Assembly (NCBI RefSeq): GCF_019399895.1
Contig: NC_091885.1
Span: 4,254,333 to 4,318,332, forward strand
Source of the DNA: Cardiocondyla obscurior
Lineage: Eukaryota; Arthropoda; Insecta; Hymenoptera; Formicidae
Length of the DNA stretch: 64,000 nt
Direction of reading: 5' to 3'
The translations under genes and the position numbers were made by a program. The notes under the pieces are model-generated. The model had not been told where the DNA came from. It did no database searches and saw nothing but the letters and a program-made list of their open reading frames with translations. This document shows positions 40,961 through 50,636 of this stretch, piece after piece (within the stretch, counting starts at the first letter, position 1; every line of letters starts with the position of its first letter).

Positions 40961-42480
40961 AGTCCACACACCGGTGTGGAACTTCGGGCGGCGGATCGGA
41001 GGCAGTAGTAGGTTATAAGTCGTGGCGGAGGTAACGGCAAAGTACTCTTCGGAGTATGGCCGGGGGCTTCTAGTCCTTAAAGCCGAAGCACGACTTGGCC
41101 GAAACTGTCTCTGCTGAAACTGCCACGCGGCGCTTAGAGCGCTGGCGGGGAGTCACTCCCTTGCATCGGGTGGACTGGTGGCGGAGGGACTTGTAGCTGC
41201 ACGCAGCTGTAAGTCCCAAAGCTATAAGTCTATACCCGTGACATTTTACCCCTCGGGGTAAATTGTCTTCGGGCACAGGTCGGCTGGGAGCTTCGGCGCC
41301 CTGGCAGCGTGACGGCTTCTGGCACGGCCTTGTCCGCTTAGGTAGCTTGGCTCCCGTTTGCAGGGAGCCTCGGGTAGGCGTAGGCATGACTCGGGAATCC
41401 CGGGTGCACCGAGTCAGCCATCGGGCGTTAGTTCTTCGGGTAGGAGGTTCCGCCACATGAGCCACGGCCATAGAGCGGAGCCAGAGGGGGTTCGAGTCTG
41501 CCCTCGATAATCCGCAGACTTCGCGTCGCGTTCGGGTTCGTGTACTTATTCGCCTAGTGCCCAGTGGCCAGAGCGAATTCAGGGAGTCGTGCCTGCTCCC
41601 TAAATCGCAGGCATCGTTCCTCGCGAGCGGAACACTGGCCGAAGGCCTTTGGCCCGAGGACTAAGACCGCTACAGGGGTCCCATCCTCACCCTGGATAAA
41701 TAACGGAGGATGGCTAGGGATTAGTTTACCCCTTGCATGAAAGGGGTCCGGGTAGGAGGACGCATTAATGTCGCGCGGCGCCGGGCGGCCCCTTCGGGGG
41801 AGTTAGGCTGGCAATGCGAGACATCGAACCGTCCACTGTAGGGGTTATGTCTGCCCCTCAATAATTCCGCAGACATAGACTTCGGGTAGGGTGCATGTGA
41901 TCTGACGGTCCGAGGACCTGAAGGTCACATGTGCAAACTGGGGTTCGCCTTCCCCCACGTATAAAAACACGGAGGCGGGACACGGGAAGGAGACGGTTCA
42001 TGGCCGACTGTGATACGCCGCTTTGCGGGGGCACAAGTTCGGACATGAAACGTCGAACAGAGGTCCACTTACCCTCTGTATAATAAATCGGAAGTGGGCG
42101 GGCCGGGGGTGGTTCGCACTTGGCGAAGCATCTCCGGGAATGGCGTGGCCATCAGTCCGGGGCGCGGTGTCCGTGATCGTCGGGACTCAGCGATGTGGGT
42201 ATCCCCTGGGGTCTCCTCTCGCGCCCCGAACGCACGCGGAGGGTGTCAGGCTTGTAAGGTTGGGCGGTATACCGTTCCCTTCCGAAAAGAGCCGTGGCGA
42301 GAGTGGATACCGCGCCTTGGACTCTTGGTGTCCGTCTAGTGAGGGTCCACCTCCCCTCACTATAATCAATTCGGAGGCCGGTTATTAGTGGCCCGGCGCA
42401 GTTGGGGGGGGCATGGGATGTAGAGCCGCTGTAGTCTGGTGGCAACGAGTGTCTGGGTGCTTGCACCCAACCTCAATTTA
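40859..42480 (+). repeat. TE8 leader monomer 2
   Basis: About 1620 bp, a second head-to-tail copy. It has TATAAAAA at 41960-41967 and the same terminal ACCCAACCTCAATTT. The ribozyme unit at 42481 follows directly. Confidence 0.85.
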
Positions 42481-42612
42481 CCCCCTCGTAGTGCGCCACC
42501 TTGTCGTGGTGAGGGGGCTTAAGGGATCGAATCAACGATCCGCTGGGGCAGTACCTGGGACTTAGTCCCGGGGAGGGCCCGGCGGGGAGGTTCGATCCTA
42601 CTAAGAGCGCAC
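42481..42612 (+). ncRNA. Candidate HDV-like ribozyme inside the TE8 leader
   Basis: P1 CCCCCTC (42481-42487)/GAGGGGG (42511-42517) shows a compensatory change relative to CCCTCTC/GAGAGGG of TE3. P2 GTGCGC/GCGCAC (42491-42496/42607-42612). L3 TTGTCGT (42501-42507). P4 GGATCGAATC/GGTTCGATCC (42524-42533/42589-42598). J4/2 TACTAAGA (42599-42606). Cleavage here would separate the monomers from the body of the transcript. Confidence 0.7.
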
Positions 42613-43534
42613 AGTACCTCCCTGGCATTGCACTCCGAGTACATCACGTACTCGAGCCGGGGGAGGTACACCCTCAGGGGCCACAGAGGCCGTCCCTTTA
42701 TTAGGACGGTGTAGATCTGTGGTTCGGGACTTGGCGTTCCCGAGGGTTCCTGAGCCCGGCGACCACTTCGCCGAGAGGGTGGGTATTATTCCCCCAAGGT
42801 GGTAAGGGATGGCGACCCGGAATACAAACGCCCGGCTTGTCAGGGTCGTGAGGGGAGGTCTTCTGACTTCCTCCTGGCAACCTCAGGGGCCACAGAGGCC
42901 GTCCCTTTATTAGGACGGTGTAGATCTGTGGTACGGGACTTGGCGGTCCCGAGGTGCCTGAGCCCGGCGACCACTTCGCCGAGAGGGTGGGTTTTATTCC
43001 CCCAAGGTGGTAAGGAAGGTAACCCGGAATGCAAATCCCGGCCGGCTGGGGCCGCAGGGGAATTGGTTTCCCGCCACACCCGGGGTTGGGTAGGGGCCTC
43101 CCGTTCAAGGGGAGAAGATCCCTTTCTGAGGCATTGCACGCGGGTGCTCCCGCAGCCGAGGTTAGGGATTACCTCTACCCGTTTCCGGGGCGTACGTGGT
43201 GCGTTCCTGGGGCGGGTACGAGTATACGCACCGGAGTTGCACACCGGGGGTGTGACCCCACGGTCTCCGGGGGCGTAGGGTGTTCCGGCCTGCGGGCTGG
43301 GCACCCCAGGGATGACGTAGGGGGTGTTTCGGGCCGCTCGGAAGTCTCCGAGGTGGGCCTGGTCACTCCGGGAGGAGGTCGTGACCGCCGCGGGGCCGCT
43401 CGGACGTATTCTGAGGCGGGGCTCGCGGCGTGTCTCTTGTTAGGAAGAAGTTCGGCTAGGTCGGAGTCGTCAGGGCGGGCACCCAATCGGCCTAGGGGAA
43501 GGAAAACCCCAAACAAACCAAGCTTCGATACAAC
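42613..43534 (+). promoter_or_regulatory. TE8 leader between internal ribozyme and ORF1
   Basis: Subrepeats at 42672 and 42881, GC-rich stretch, leader hairpin 43388-43428 (CCGCGGG/CTCGCGG outside CTCGGA/TCTGAG, one G-U pair), CCTAGGGGAAGG block, then ATG 43535. Nearly the same sequence as the TE5 leader, although the ORFs differ. Confidence 0.7.
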
Positions 43535-46438
43535 ATGAAGATGTCGGACCAAAGGAAAGAAGACCTACAGCCCCAGAGGATTCGGACCCTCAGGGACCGG
43601 CGTGGTGGGAGTACCGTCCCGGCTCCTGCCATGTCGTCATCATACGACGGGCAATCCAGCGCTTGCTCCGCAGGGGCGCTGGTGGATACAGCGTCTGCGA
43701 CGAATACGCAAAGAAACAGGTCCGACTCAGAGGACAGAAGAGAGCGCTTCTTTTCTACAGAGGAAGAAGCAAACAAAAAGACAGCCGCGCTTACTGACAC
43801 CGATGGCGAGTATATGAAACTCCCACGACTTGTGGACATGCAGGTCGTCAAGCGGGCTAACAAGAAGAAGGCCGGGCCAAGATGCAAAACTGCCAACAGC
43901 CCATCGAAGAAGACCCGTCAACCATCGGACTTACCTGTCCTCTTCCACAACGTGAGAGCTCACGCCGGCTCTCCTCCGCCTGCCTCAAGATTAACCGAAG
44001 CAAGCGCAGCTACAACAGCAACAGAAGAGGAAGATAGAGGCGCGACGCGATGGACGTCTGTTTCTAACAGAGGTTCCGACATAGAGGACGCGAACACGGA
44101 GATTGTCGATCTCTCCTCTAATAACTCCGATGCCTCGGACGCATCTATACGTACCACGGCGTCTGGAGCGTGCAAGAGGACGAAGAAGAAAAGAAGCGGC
44201 GACCCGGAAAGGAAGACTCGTCGCTTGAGAGACCACGAGAATCGTTTCTCTTCCTCCGAAGAATATATCTTTGACGAGGAAGTCAAGAAGAAGCGAGGAC
44301 GCCCCATCGTCACAGGAAAGGGAGTGGCGATCCTTGCAATCAAAGAGAAAAACAACGAGCTCCAAGCAATCAAGGACGAGATCGAGACTATGAAGAGGAT
44401 CGCAGAGGGAAGCTATGACCCCTCTGAATACAGAGGTAAACGGCGCTCCGAAAAGGTTGAAATGTTGGAGCAAGAATCCGTTGGCTTACCCATACAAGCC
44501 ATAGCAGCAGAGATACTGCAGACGACTAAGCAGATTGAGGAAGTAGCTGTGAAGTCGAATAATCTCAAGGGCGGCTTCGTTCGCATACTTAGAGATGCGG
44601 CCTTGAAGATCGAGGTAAACGCAGACGTCATGACGCGAAAGTCGACACCACCGGACGGCACTAATGCTCAAGAAATTGAGCAGCTAAAAGCGGAGATAGC
44701 ACAACTGCGAGAAGAATTAAAACAGGCCCGCGACTCCGCGCCTGTTCTCCATCACTCTTCTTCGACTGCCTCCTCAGAGGCAAACAGGAGTACAGAACCC
44801 AGTAAAAAGAATGGGACGAACGAAATAATGGACGTAGAGATGGAGGGAGACATGAATGTCAATCAGGCTCCCTCATCAGTAATACTGCCTCCCAGGGAAG
44901 AATGGCCACCGGCGATAAGACCATCTCTAAAAGGGAAGACCAGGATTCTCAAGGACGACGACGAAGACATCGCGCCAGGACCTTCGACTCTTCCTCCTCG
45001 CCGCAAATCGGCGAATAAAGATGTAGAGGGCCTCATAGATGACAAGCTTGCTGCTTTCTTTAAGATAGTTCAAGCACAAATGAAAGACATGATGTCCACC
45101 TTCATCGAGCGACTTTCTCCCCAAGTATCTTCCAACGGGGCCCAAGAAAGCACTTCCATGGTGTCCGGCCAAGAAGACCACACCAAGAAGCACCCGGTTC
45201 CCGAAGGTAAACATGGAGAAGATAAGTCTAAGAAGACTAAGAAGAATAAAGGCAAAGGACCTCTCAAAGTCCTTCCGCCTGAGACTAGTAAGGCCCAGCC
45301 TTCCAAGAAGAAGATGACTGCGCCACCAGCCCGACCTGTAAATCCGCAAACACTCGGCGGATCGACTAGCAATCCTGGAGAAACGCCGTGGACCAAAGTC
45401 CTCGGCAGGAACGCTGCCAAACAGGCCAAGCAGGCAACGAAATCTGTTGCCCCGACTTCAGCCCCAGGCACCTCCGCTAAAGGAGTTCCTGGGAGTAAAG
45501 GAGGCAAAGCAGGAAGTAATAAGACTTCCTCAGCTAATACTTCTACTTCAACCAAGAAGAAGAAGAAAAGAAGAAATAGGAGAAGGATCCCGAAGACGTC
45601 GGCAGTAGTATTAACATGTCCACAGAAGGACATGCCTAAGATTCTGTCCGAGGCGAGGAACAGAATCAAACTTCCGGACATAGGGATCACTGAAGGAGTA
45701 AAGACTCGCTTCACAGCCACTGGAGCTCTACTCTTTGAAGTTCCAGGAGAAAACAGCGGCCCGCAAGCAGATGTCCTGGCTGCCCGCTTAAGAGAACTCA
45801 TAGGAAATAAAGAGGGCATAAAAGTAAACCGCCCCACTAAAATGGCGGAGATACGAGTGCGGAATTTGGAGCCGTCACTTACTGTCCACGAGGTATGCAA
45901 CGCCGTGGCAAATAAAGGAGGCTGTTTAACCTCCGACATTAAAGCCGGCGATATAAGAAGCGTCCCAGGTGGACTGGGAAGCCTGTGGTTGAGTATCCCT
46001 TTAGTGGCCGCCAAGAAAGCCACGGAAGGAGGTACAATAAAGGTCGGCTGGTCGAAAGTGAGAATCGACCTACTAGAGGCACGCCCTCTCAGGTGCTATA
46101 AGTGCCTGCAGAGAGGGCACGTAGCAGACAAGTGTCCAGAGACACTTGACAGATCTGGCAGGTGTTACCGTTGTGGAGAGCAAGGACACTTTGCCAAGAT
46201 GTGCAGGGCCCCTCCAAAGTGCCCCATCTGTTCGGATCTCAACAGGAAGGCCAACCACGTACTTGGTAGCGCGCAATGCACGACTCAAATACGGAAGGGA
46301 AGAAGAGACGTCGCAGAAGTGGACAACACCAACCCACCGCCTCTTCCACAACGGGCCAAGAGACCCACAGCTGGAAAATTCAGCGAAGGGTCAATGGAGA
46401 TCGATCCCCCGGAGGAGGGGCAAGTCGGCTATTTGTAA
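43535..46438 (+). CDS. TE8 ORF1, Gag-like RNA-binding protein (intact, 967 aa)
   Basis: ATG 43535 (MKMSDQRKE). TDTDGEYMKLPR, then RTTASGACKRTKKK and RGRP at residues 254-257. Coiled-coil-like LAIKEKNNELQAIKDEIE and IEQLKAEIAQLREELKQAR (about 377-400). WPPAIRPSL box, Lys/Pro linker, TPWTKVLGRNAAK box, a basic stretch (KKKKKRRNRRR), TSAVVLTCPQKD, and MAEIRVRNLEPS. Knuckles: C854/C857/H862/C867, C877/C880/H885/C890, and C896/C899/H908/C915. The role by family knowledge is element RNA binding and telomere targeting. TAAATG links it to ORF2. Confidence 0.92.
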   Translation: MKMSDQRKEDLQPQRIRTLRDRRGGSTVPAPAMSSSYDGQSSACSAGALVDTASATNTQRNRSDSEDRRERFFSTEEEANKKTAALTDTDGEYMKLPRLVDMQVVKRANKKKAGPRCKTANSPSKKTRQPSDLPVLFHNVRAHAGSPPPASRLTEASAATTATEEEDRGATRWTSVSNRGSDIEDANTEIVDLSSNNSDASDASIRTTASGACKRTKKKRSGDPERKTRRLRDHENRFSSSEEYIFDEEVKKKRGRPIVTGKGVAILAIKEKNNELQAIKDEIETMKRIAEGSYDPSEYRGKRRSEKVEMLEQESVGLPIQAIAAEILQTTKQIEEVAVKSNNLKGGFVRILRDAALKIEVNADVMTRKSTPPDGTNAQEIEQLKAEIAQLREELKQARDSAPVLHHSSSTASSEANRSTEPSKKNGTNEIMDVEMEGDMNVNQAPSSVILPPREEWPPAIRPSLKGKTRILKDDDEDIAPGPSTLPPRRKSANKDVEGLIDDKLAAFFKIVQAQMKDMMSTFIERLSPQVSSNGAQESTSMVSGQEDHTKKHPVPEGKHGEDKSKKTKKNKGKGPLKVLPPETSKAQPSKKKMTAPPARPVNPQTLGGSTSNPGETPWTKVLGRNAAKQAKQATKSVAPTSAPGTSAKGVPGSKGGKAGSNKTSSANTSTSTKKKKKRRNRRRIPKTSAVVLTCPQKDMPKILSEARNRIKLPDIGITEGVKTRFTATGALLFEVPGENSGPQADVLAARLRELIGNKEGIKVNRPTKMAEIRVRNLEPSLTVHEVCNAVANKGGCLTSDIKAGDIRSVPGGLGSLWLSIPLVAAKKATEGGTIKVGWSKVRIDLLEARPLRCYKCLQRGHVADKCPETLDRSGRCYRCGEQGHFAKMCRAPPKCPICSDLNRKANHVLGSAQCTTQIRKGRRDVAEVDNTNPPPLPQRAKRPTAGKFSEGSMEIDPPEEGQVGYL

Positions 46439-49400
46439 ATGGCCCTACGCCTTATTCAGGCAAACGTCGGGCGCTCTAAGGGCGCTCAAGACCTGCTCCT
46501 GCATACGATGGCGGAGCAGAAGATGATTTTCGCAGTAGTCGCCGAGCCGAACTACGTTCCCAAGGACCACCCCTGCTGGACTGGAGACGAGCTAGGATCG
46601 GTAGCACTCACATGGAGATGGATTCCGGGCACCCCCTCGTGTGCCCCGCTGGAGCGAGGACAACATTACGTCGCAGCTAGATGGGGGCCAACGATCGTCA
46701 TCGGTACTTACCTTCCGCCTTCAGGCACCATTGAGGAGTACCAGAAATGGCTGGACGACATGGCGGTGTACATCAGACACCTGAGGAACTCACCGACCAT
46801 CGTGGCGGGAGACTTCAACGCGTGGAGTACAACCTGGAGCTCGGCACGCACCAACGCAAGAGGCCGCCTTGTCGAGGCTTGGGCCGCAAGTATGGACTTA
46901 GTCCTCTTGAATAGGGGCAACACGTCCACATGTGTCCGCCCGCAGGGAGAGTCGATCATCGACTTGTCGTGGGCATCCCCTGCGGCGGCACGCATGGTGT
47001 CTGACTGGAAGGTGTCCATAGACATGGAGCACCTCTCCGATCATCGGTATATCCTGATGTCTTTGGCGTCTCTGAGATCGACTTCCCGTCGACCAGGAGA
47101 CGAACGCAGATGGGCAACGCGGAAGTTGGACGAGGACGCTTTCCGAGCCTCCATCGCGGCTTCTCTTTTCACCAGCGATCTGCCGAAAGAAGAAGAAGAT
47201 CCCGAAATCCAACTCCAGTGGATCACAGAGACAGTCACACGCGCCTGTGACATGTCTATGCCGAGGGTAAGACACCGCTTTCGAAGATCAGCGTATTGGT
47301 GGTCAGATCACATTGCGGCGCTACGAAAAGAAGCCATTAAGGCTAATAGAAGAGTCACTCGTAGCCGCAATAATCAAGAAAGAAGAGCCGAAGCTATGGC
47401 GATCTATAAAGAAGCCAGAAAAACACTACGGACGGCCATTCGCAAGGCCAAAGAAGAGTCGTGGACAGAACTGATCGAGGCCCTAGATGACGACCCGTGG
47501 GGTCGTGCGTACAAGATTGTATGCAAAAAACTTAGGCCGATGGCGCCTCCAACCACAGAAGTACTGGATCCCCAGTTCCTCAAAGAAGTTATCAACAAGC
47601 TTTTCCCTCCGGACACCCGCGAAGAAGGTCGAGTCCACCTTCAATCTGCGGATCTGGACTGGAATGAGGCCTTAGAGATAAGTGAAGAAGAGTTTCTCCA
47701 TGCGGCCAAAAGAGGCCTCAGAGGAAACACCGCACCGGGCCCGGACGGCCTGCCTAAAGCGGTTTGGAAGTTAGCCTTGAAAAATCTTCAAGGCTCCATA
47801 ATACAGCTATTTAATAGCTGTCTACGACGTGGTGCCTTTCCGCTTCCATGGAAAAGGGCAAAGTTAGTCCTGCTACGTAAACAGGGCAAACCGGAAGACT
47901 CTCCTTCGGCATATCGCCCGATCTGCTTGCTGGACGAGGCCGGGAAACTTTTTGAAAGAGTTATAGTGAATCGCCTCGTTCAGCACCTTGGGAAAGAAGG
48001 CGTAAATATCAGCCGAAATCAATTCGGCTTTAGAGCCGGCCTTTCAACGGTGGACGCCATCACAGCGGTGAGGAACTTCACGGAAGAATATGTTTCAGGG
48101 GGAGTTACGCTTGCAACATCCATTGACGTCTCTAATGCGTTCAACTCTCTTCCTTGGGAAACCATTAGAGCGGCCCTCAGTCGGCATCGAGTCCCAAAAT
48201 ATCTAAGGGACATATTAGGAAGTTACCTACATAATAGGTACTTTACTTTCACCGACCACAACGGTGAAGTCCAGGAGAGGAGCTTACAACGTGGCGTACC
48301 CCAAGGCTCCGTCCTCGGCCCGTTCCTATGGAACATAGGATACGACACGGTCCTTTCATCGGCGCTTCCCCCCCACTGCGGAGTTGTGTGTTACGCTGAC
48401 GACACGCTCATCCTGTCGGGGGGAGAAGATTGGACAGAAGCAAGAACGAGAGGAGAGATAGCGGCTAGTTCCGTACTCCGCACCGTCCAGAAACTGGGCC
48501 TCCACGTGGCCCATGAGAAGACAGAGGCCATTATATTCTCTGGGAAAACAGGTGGCCCCCAGCCTCCACCATCTTCACAAATCTTGGTGGGTGCGGCCAG
48601 AATCCAGATCGCCCAGAACTTAAAGTACTTGGGCCTCATTTTAGACCATAAATGGTCTTTTGGCCCACATTTTAAAAGAATTGGGGAGAGAGTTAGGGAG
48701 AAGTCCACCTCTCTGCGTGGGATTCTTCCAAATATCGGAGGCCCAAGCAGCGCAGCGAGGCGTTTATATGCGAACACCGTTCGCTCAATCGCCCTATATG
48801 CCGCCCCTGTCTGGGCCGAAGACTTAGCGGCGTGCAAAAAGAGTCAGAAGAACTTGGAGGCTGCCTTTCATCAGGTGGCTATCAGGACCGCACGGGCATA
48901 TAGGACCGTTGCCCGCCCGGCAGCAGCACTCCTGGCTGGCCTTCCACCTGTGGACATCACCGCTGCGGAGTATCATCGAGTATACAAGGATCTACAAATC
49001 CTCAAATCTAGGGGGATCACGCCCACAGCTGGGATGAAGAAACGTCTACGCCGGCGACACAGAGTCATAACTGTGGGCCAGTGGAAGGACAGACTCACCG
49101 GCCTTCACAACTTCGGCCAGCGTACGCTGTCCGCCATCCTCCCAGTCATGGAGGACTGGGTGGATCGTTGCGGCTGGAAAGGCGTCACATCTTTCTGGAC
49201 GACGCAAATAATCACGGGCCACGGATGCTTTTCCTCCTATCTACATAGGATCGGGAAAGAGGCATCCACAGCATGTCATCATTGCGATGACAGTATTGAC
49301 GACGCCCAGCACACTCTTGAAGTGTGCCCGGCATGGACGGAGGAGAGGCAGGTCTTGAGGAACGTGTTGGGACCGGACTTATCCCTGCCTACCATCATCG

Positions 49401-49690
49401 AGCTTGCGGTGTACGAGGACAACGTCTGGAGAGCCTTCATGGACTTCTGCAGTGCGGTCATGCGTCGCAAGACAGAAGCAGAGAGGGAAAGAGAGCGGCA
49501 TCCACAGTCCGCTCCATCAAGAAGCAACGCGGGCGGCAATCATCGGGACTGGCCAACCCTCGGCCACAACTTCCTGCATGACTCCCGCCCAGGCATTAAC
49601 GCCACCTGCGAGTACGCGGGTCTTGAGATCAAGACCGCGCCCAAGAGCGCCCACCAGTCGGGCCATCGGTGGAAGAAGTCCGAGGAATAA
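46439..49690 (+). CDS. TE8 ORF2, endonuclease-reverse transcriptase (1083 aa)
   Basis: Single open frame from ATG 46439. Endonuclease: N9 in QANVGRS, E in AEPNY, D125 in AGDFNAWS, QGESIIDLSWASP, and D201-H202 in LSDHRYI. RT: NTAPGPDGLPK, YRPICLLDEAGKLFERV, FGFRAGLSTVDAI, SIDVSNAFNSLPW, RGVPQGSVLGPFLW, YADD at 652-655, EKTEAIIFSG and KYLGLILD. C-terminal zinc C946/C949/H958/C963. Near 49545 a two-base difference from TE7 changes the last ~45 residues; the TE7-type tail continues in another frame to 49784, so one of the two tails is a frameshift product. All catalytic motifs look intact. Confidence 0.92.
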   Translation: MALRLIQANVGRSKGAQDLLLHTMAEQKMIFAVVAEPNYVPKDHPCWTGDELGSVALTWRWIPGTPSCAPLERGQHYVAARWGPTIVIGTYLPPSGTIEEYQKWLDDMAVYIRHLRNSPTIVAGDFNAWSTTWSSARTNARGRLVEAWAASMDLVLLNRGNTSTCVRPQGESIIDLSWASPAAARMVSDWKVSIDMEHLSDHRYILMSLASLRSTSRRPGDERRWATRKLDEDAFRASIAASLFTSDLPKEEEDPEIQLQWITETVTRACDMSMPRVRHRFRRSAYWWSDHIAALRKEAIKANRRVTRSRNNQERRAEAMAIYKEARKTLRTAIRKAKEESWTELIEALDDDPWGRAYKIVCKKLRPMAPPTTEVLDPQFLKEVINKLFPPDTREEGRVHLQSADLDWNEALEISEEEFLHAAKRGLRGNTAPGPDGLPKAVWKLALKNLQGSIIQLFNSCLRRGAFPLPWKRAKLVLLRKQGKPEDSPSAYRPICLLDEAGKLFERVIVNRLVQHLGKEGVNISRNQFGFRAGLSTVDAITAVRNFTEEYVSGGVTLATSIDVSNAFNSLPWETIRAALSRHRVPKYLRDILGSYLHNRYFTFTDHNGEVQERSLQRGVPQGSVLGPFLWNIGYDTVLSSALPPHCGVVCYADDTLILSGGEDWTEARTRGEIAASSVLRTVQKLGLHVAHEKTEAIIFSGKTGGPQPPPSSQILVGAARIQIAQNLKYLGLILDHKWSFGPHFKRIGERVREKSTSLRGILPNIGGPSSAARRLYANTVRSIALYAAPVWAEDLAACKKSQKNLEAAFHQVAIRTARAYRTVARPAAALLAGLPPVDITAAEYHRVYKDLQILKSRGITPTAGMKKRLRRRHRVITVGQWKDRLTGLHNFGQRTLSAILPVMEDWVDRCGWKGVTSFWTTQIITGHGCFSSYLHRIGKEASTACHHCDDSIDDAQHTLEVCPAWTEERQVLRNVLGPDLSLPTIIELAVYEDNVWRAFMDFCSAVMRRKTEAERERERHPQSAPSRSNAGGNHRDWPTLGHNFLHDSRPGINATCEYAGLEIKTAPKSAHQSGHRWKKSEE

Positions 49691-49784
49691 TCCTCCCTCT
49701 TCCCAGCCATCAGCCCAACCGGGCACTCACAACGTGTCCTTGAGCCCTTTGGCGTCTAGACCAAGGGCCAGGACACTAAGTTGA

Positions 49785-50135
49785 CACAGTCGGGGAGGGA
49801 CAACAACATCCCCCTCCCCGTAAGTAATAGACATTCCACGGAGAAGTCAAAAAGGAGATAAACTCCTCCGAATCAAGGAGTAGAGTAAGAGGCGACCCTA
49901 GCGAGAAAACAAACTCGCTAAGAAGAAGCATCCGCCGAGATGCAAGTGCGGAGGGGACCGAGAAGTTATACTTCTGTGCATCCTCGGTCTCCCCTCAAGG
50001 AAAACGCACTGGGTCAGAGCCCCGACGGGTTTTAGTGGGTAGTGGGCAGGCCTCGACTAGCGAGCCATAAGACCCGACCCCCACATACCCCCCCAGAGAA
50101 AAAGGGGGATGCGTAAAGAGTGCATTTCCCGTCGT
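49785..50135 (+). other. TE8 3' UTR
   Basis: Nearly identical to the TE7 3' UTR. Hairpin GAGGGGACCGAG (49951-49962)/CTCGGTCTCCCCTC (49983-49996), GTAGTGGGCAGG, CATAAGACCCGA and terminal CATACCCCCC/GGGGGATG. Differences from TE7 are mainly in C, G and A run lengths. Confidence 0.78.
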
Positions 50136-50157
50136 AAAAAAAAAAAAAAAAAAAAAA

Positions 50158-50182
50158 GGTTAGGTTAGGTTAGGTTAGGTTG
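50158..50182 (+). repeat. Telomeric (TTAGG)n tract between TE8 and TE9
   Basis: About five GGTTA units after TE8 poly(A). The exact boundary with TE9 is uncertain by a few bases because TE9 starts with GGTT or GTT. Confidence 0.9.
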
Positions 50183-50636
50183 GTTCCCGGAGGTGTTCCC
50201 TGAGCCCGGCGACCACTTCGCCGAGAGGGTGGGTATTATTCCCCCCAAGGTGGTAAGGGATGGCGACCCGGAATTCAAACGCCCGGCCCGCCGGGGTCGT
50301 TAGGGGATGGTCTAAGACCTCCCTCCGGCAAGGTGTGGGGAATGGGGGGTTATGGAGGGTTTTTGGGGGTTTAAGGGATTTTTTGTTTTGTGTTTTTATG
50401 TTTATTTTGTTTTATATTTTTTGTTTTTCTCTTATTCCTTCCTTTCCTTCCTTCCTTCCTTCCTATTCCTGTGCTCTTCGGAGCTGTGTGGGCGGGCGTG
50501 GGGCCGCTCGGACATATTCCGAGGCGGGGCCCACGCGCCGCGAGTTTAAGGAGTCGGCCAGGCCGGGGTCGTCAGGGATGGCACCCAACCGGCCTAGGGG
50601 AAGGAAAACCCTACACAAACCATTTTATAACTAAAC
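50183..50636 (+). promoter_or_regulatory. TE9 truncated 5' leader
   Basis: Partial subrepeat, G runs (50336-50372), T- and TTCC-rich tract, leader hairpin 50496-50536 (GCGTGGG/CCCACGC), stem AGGCCGG/CCGGCCT, then ATG 50637. Confidence 0.7.

Larger units (their letters stand above)
39250..50157 (+). mobile_element. TE8: family D element with two tandem leader monomers, best-preserved copy
   Basis: Two 1.6 kb monomers, a ribozyme unit, two subrepeats, intact ORF1 (43535-46438), ORF2 open for 1083 codons (46439-49690), 3' UTR, and poly(A) 50136-50157 followed by GGTTAGG. At about 10.9 kb it is the longest element here and the best candidate for a recently active copy. Confidence 0.92.

Noticed and set aside
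39250..42480. Possibility that the tandem 1.6 kb units are rDNA spacer or satellite
   Set aside because: They occur only at the left end of family D elements, right after GGTT of the telomeric repeat, and run into the element leader. No rRNA-like sequence was recognised.
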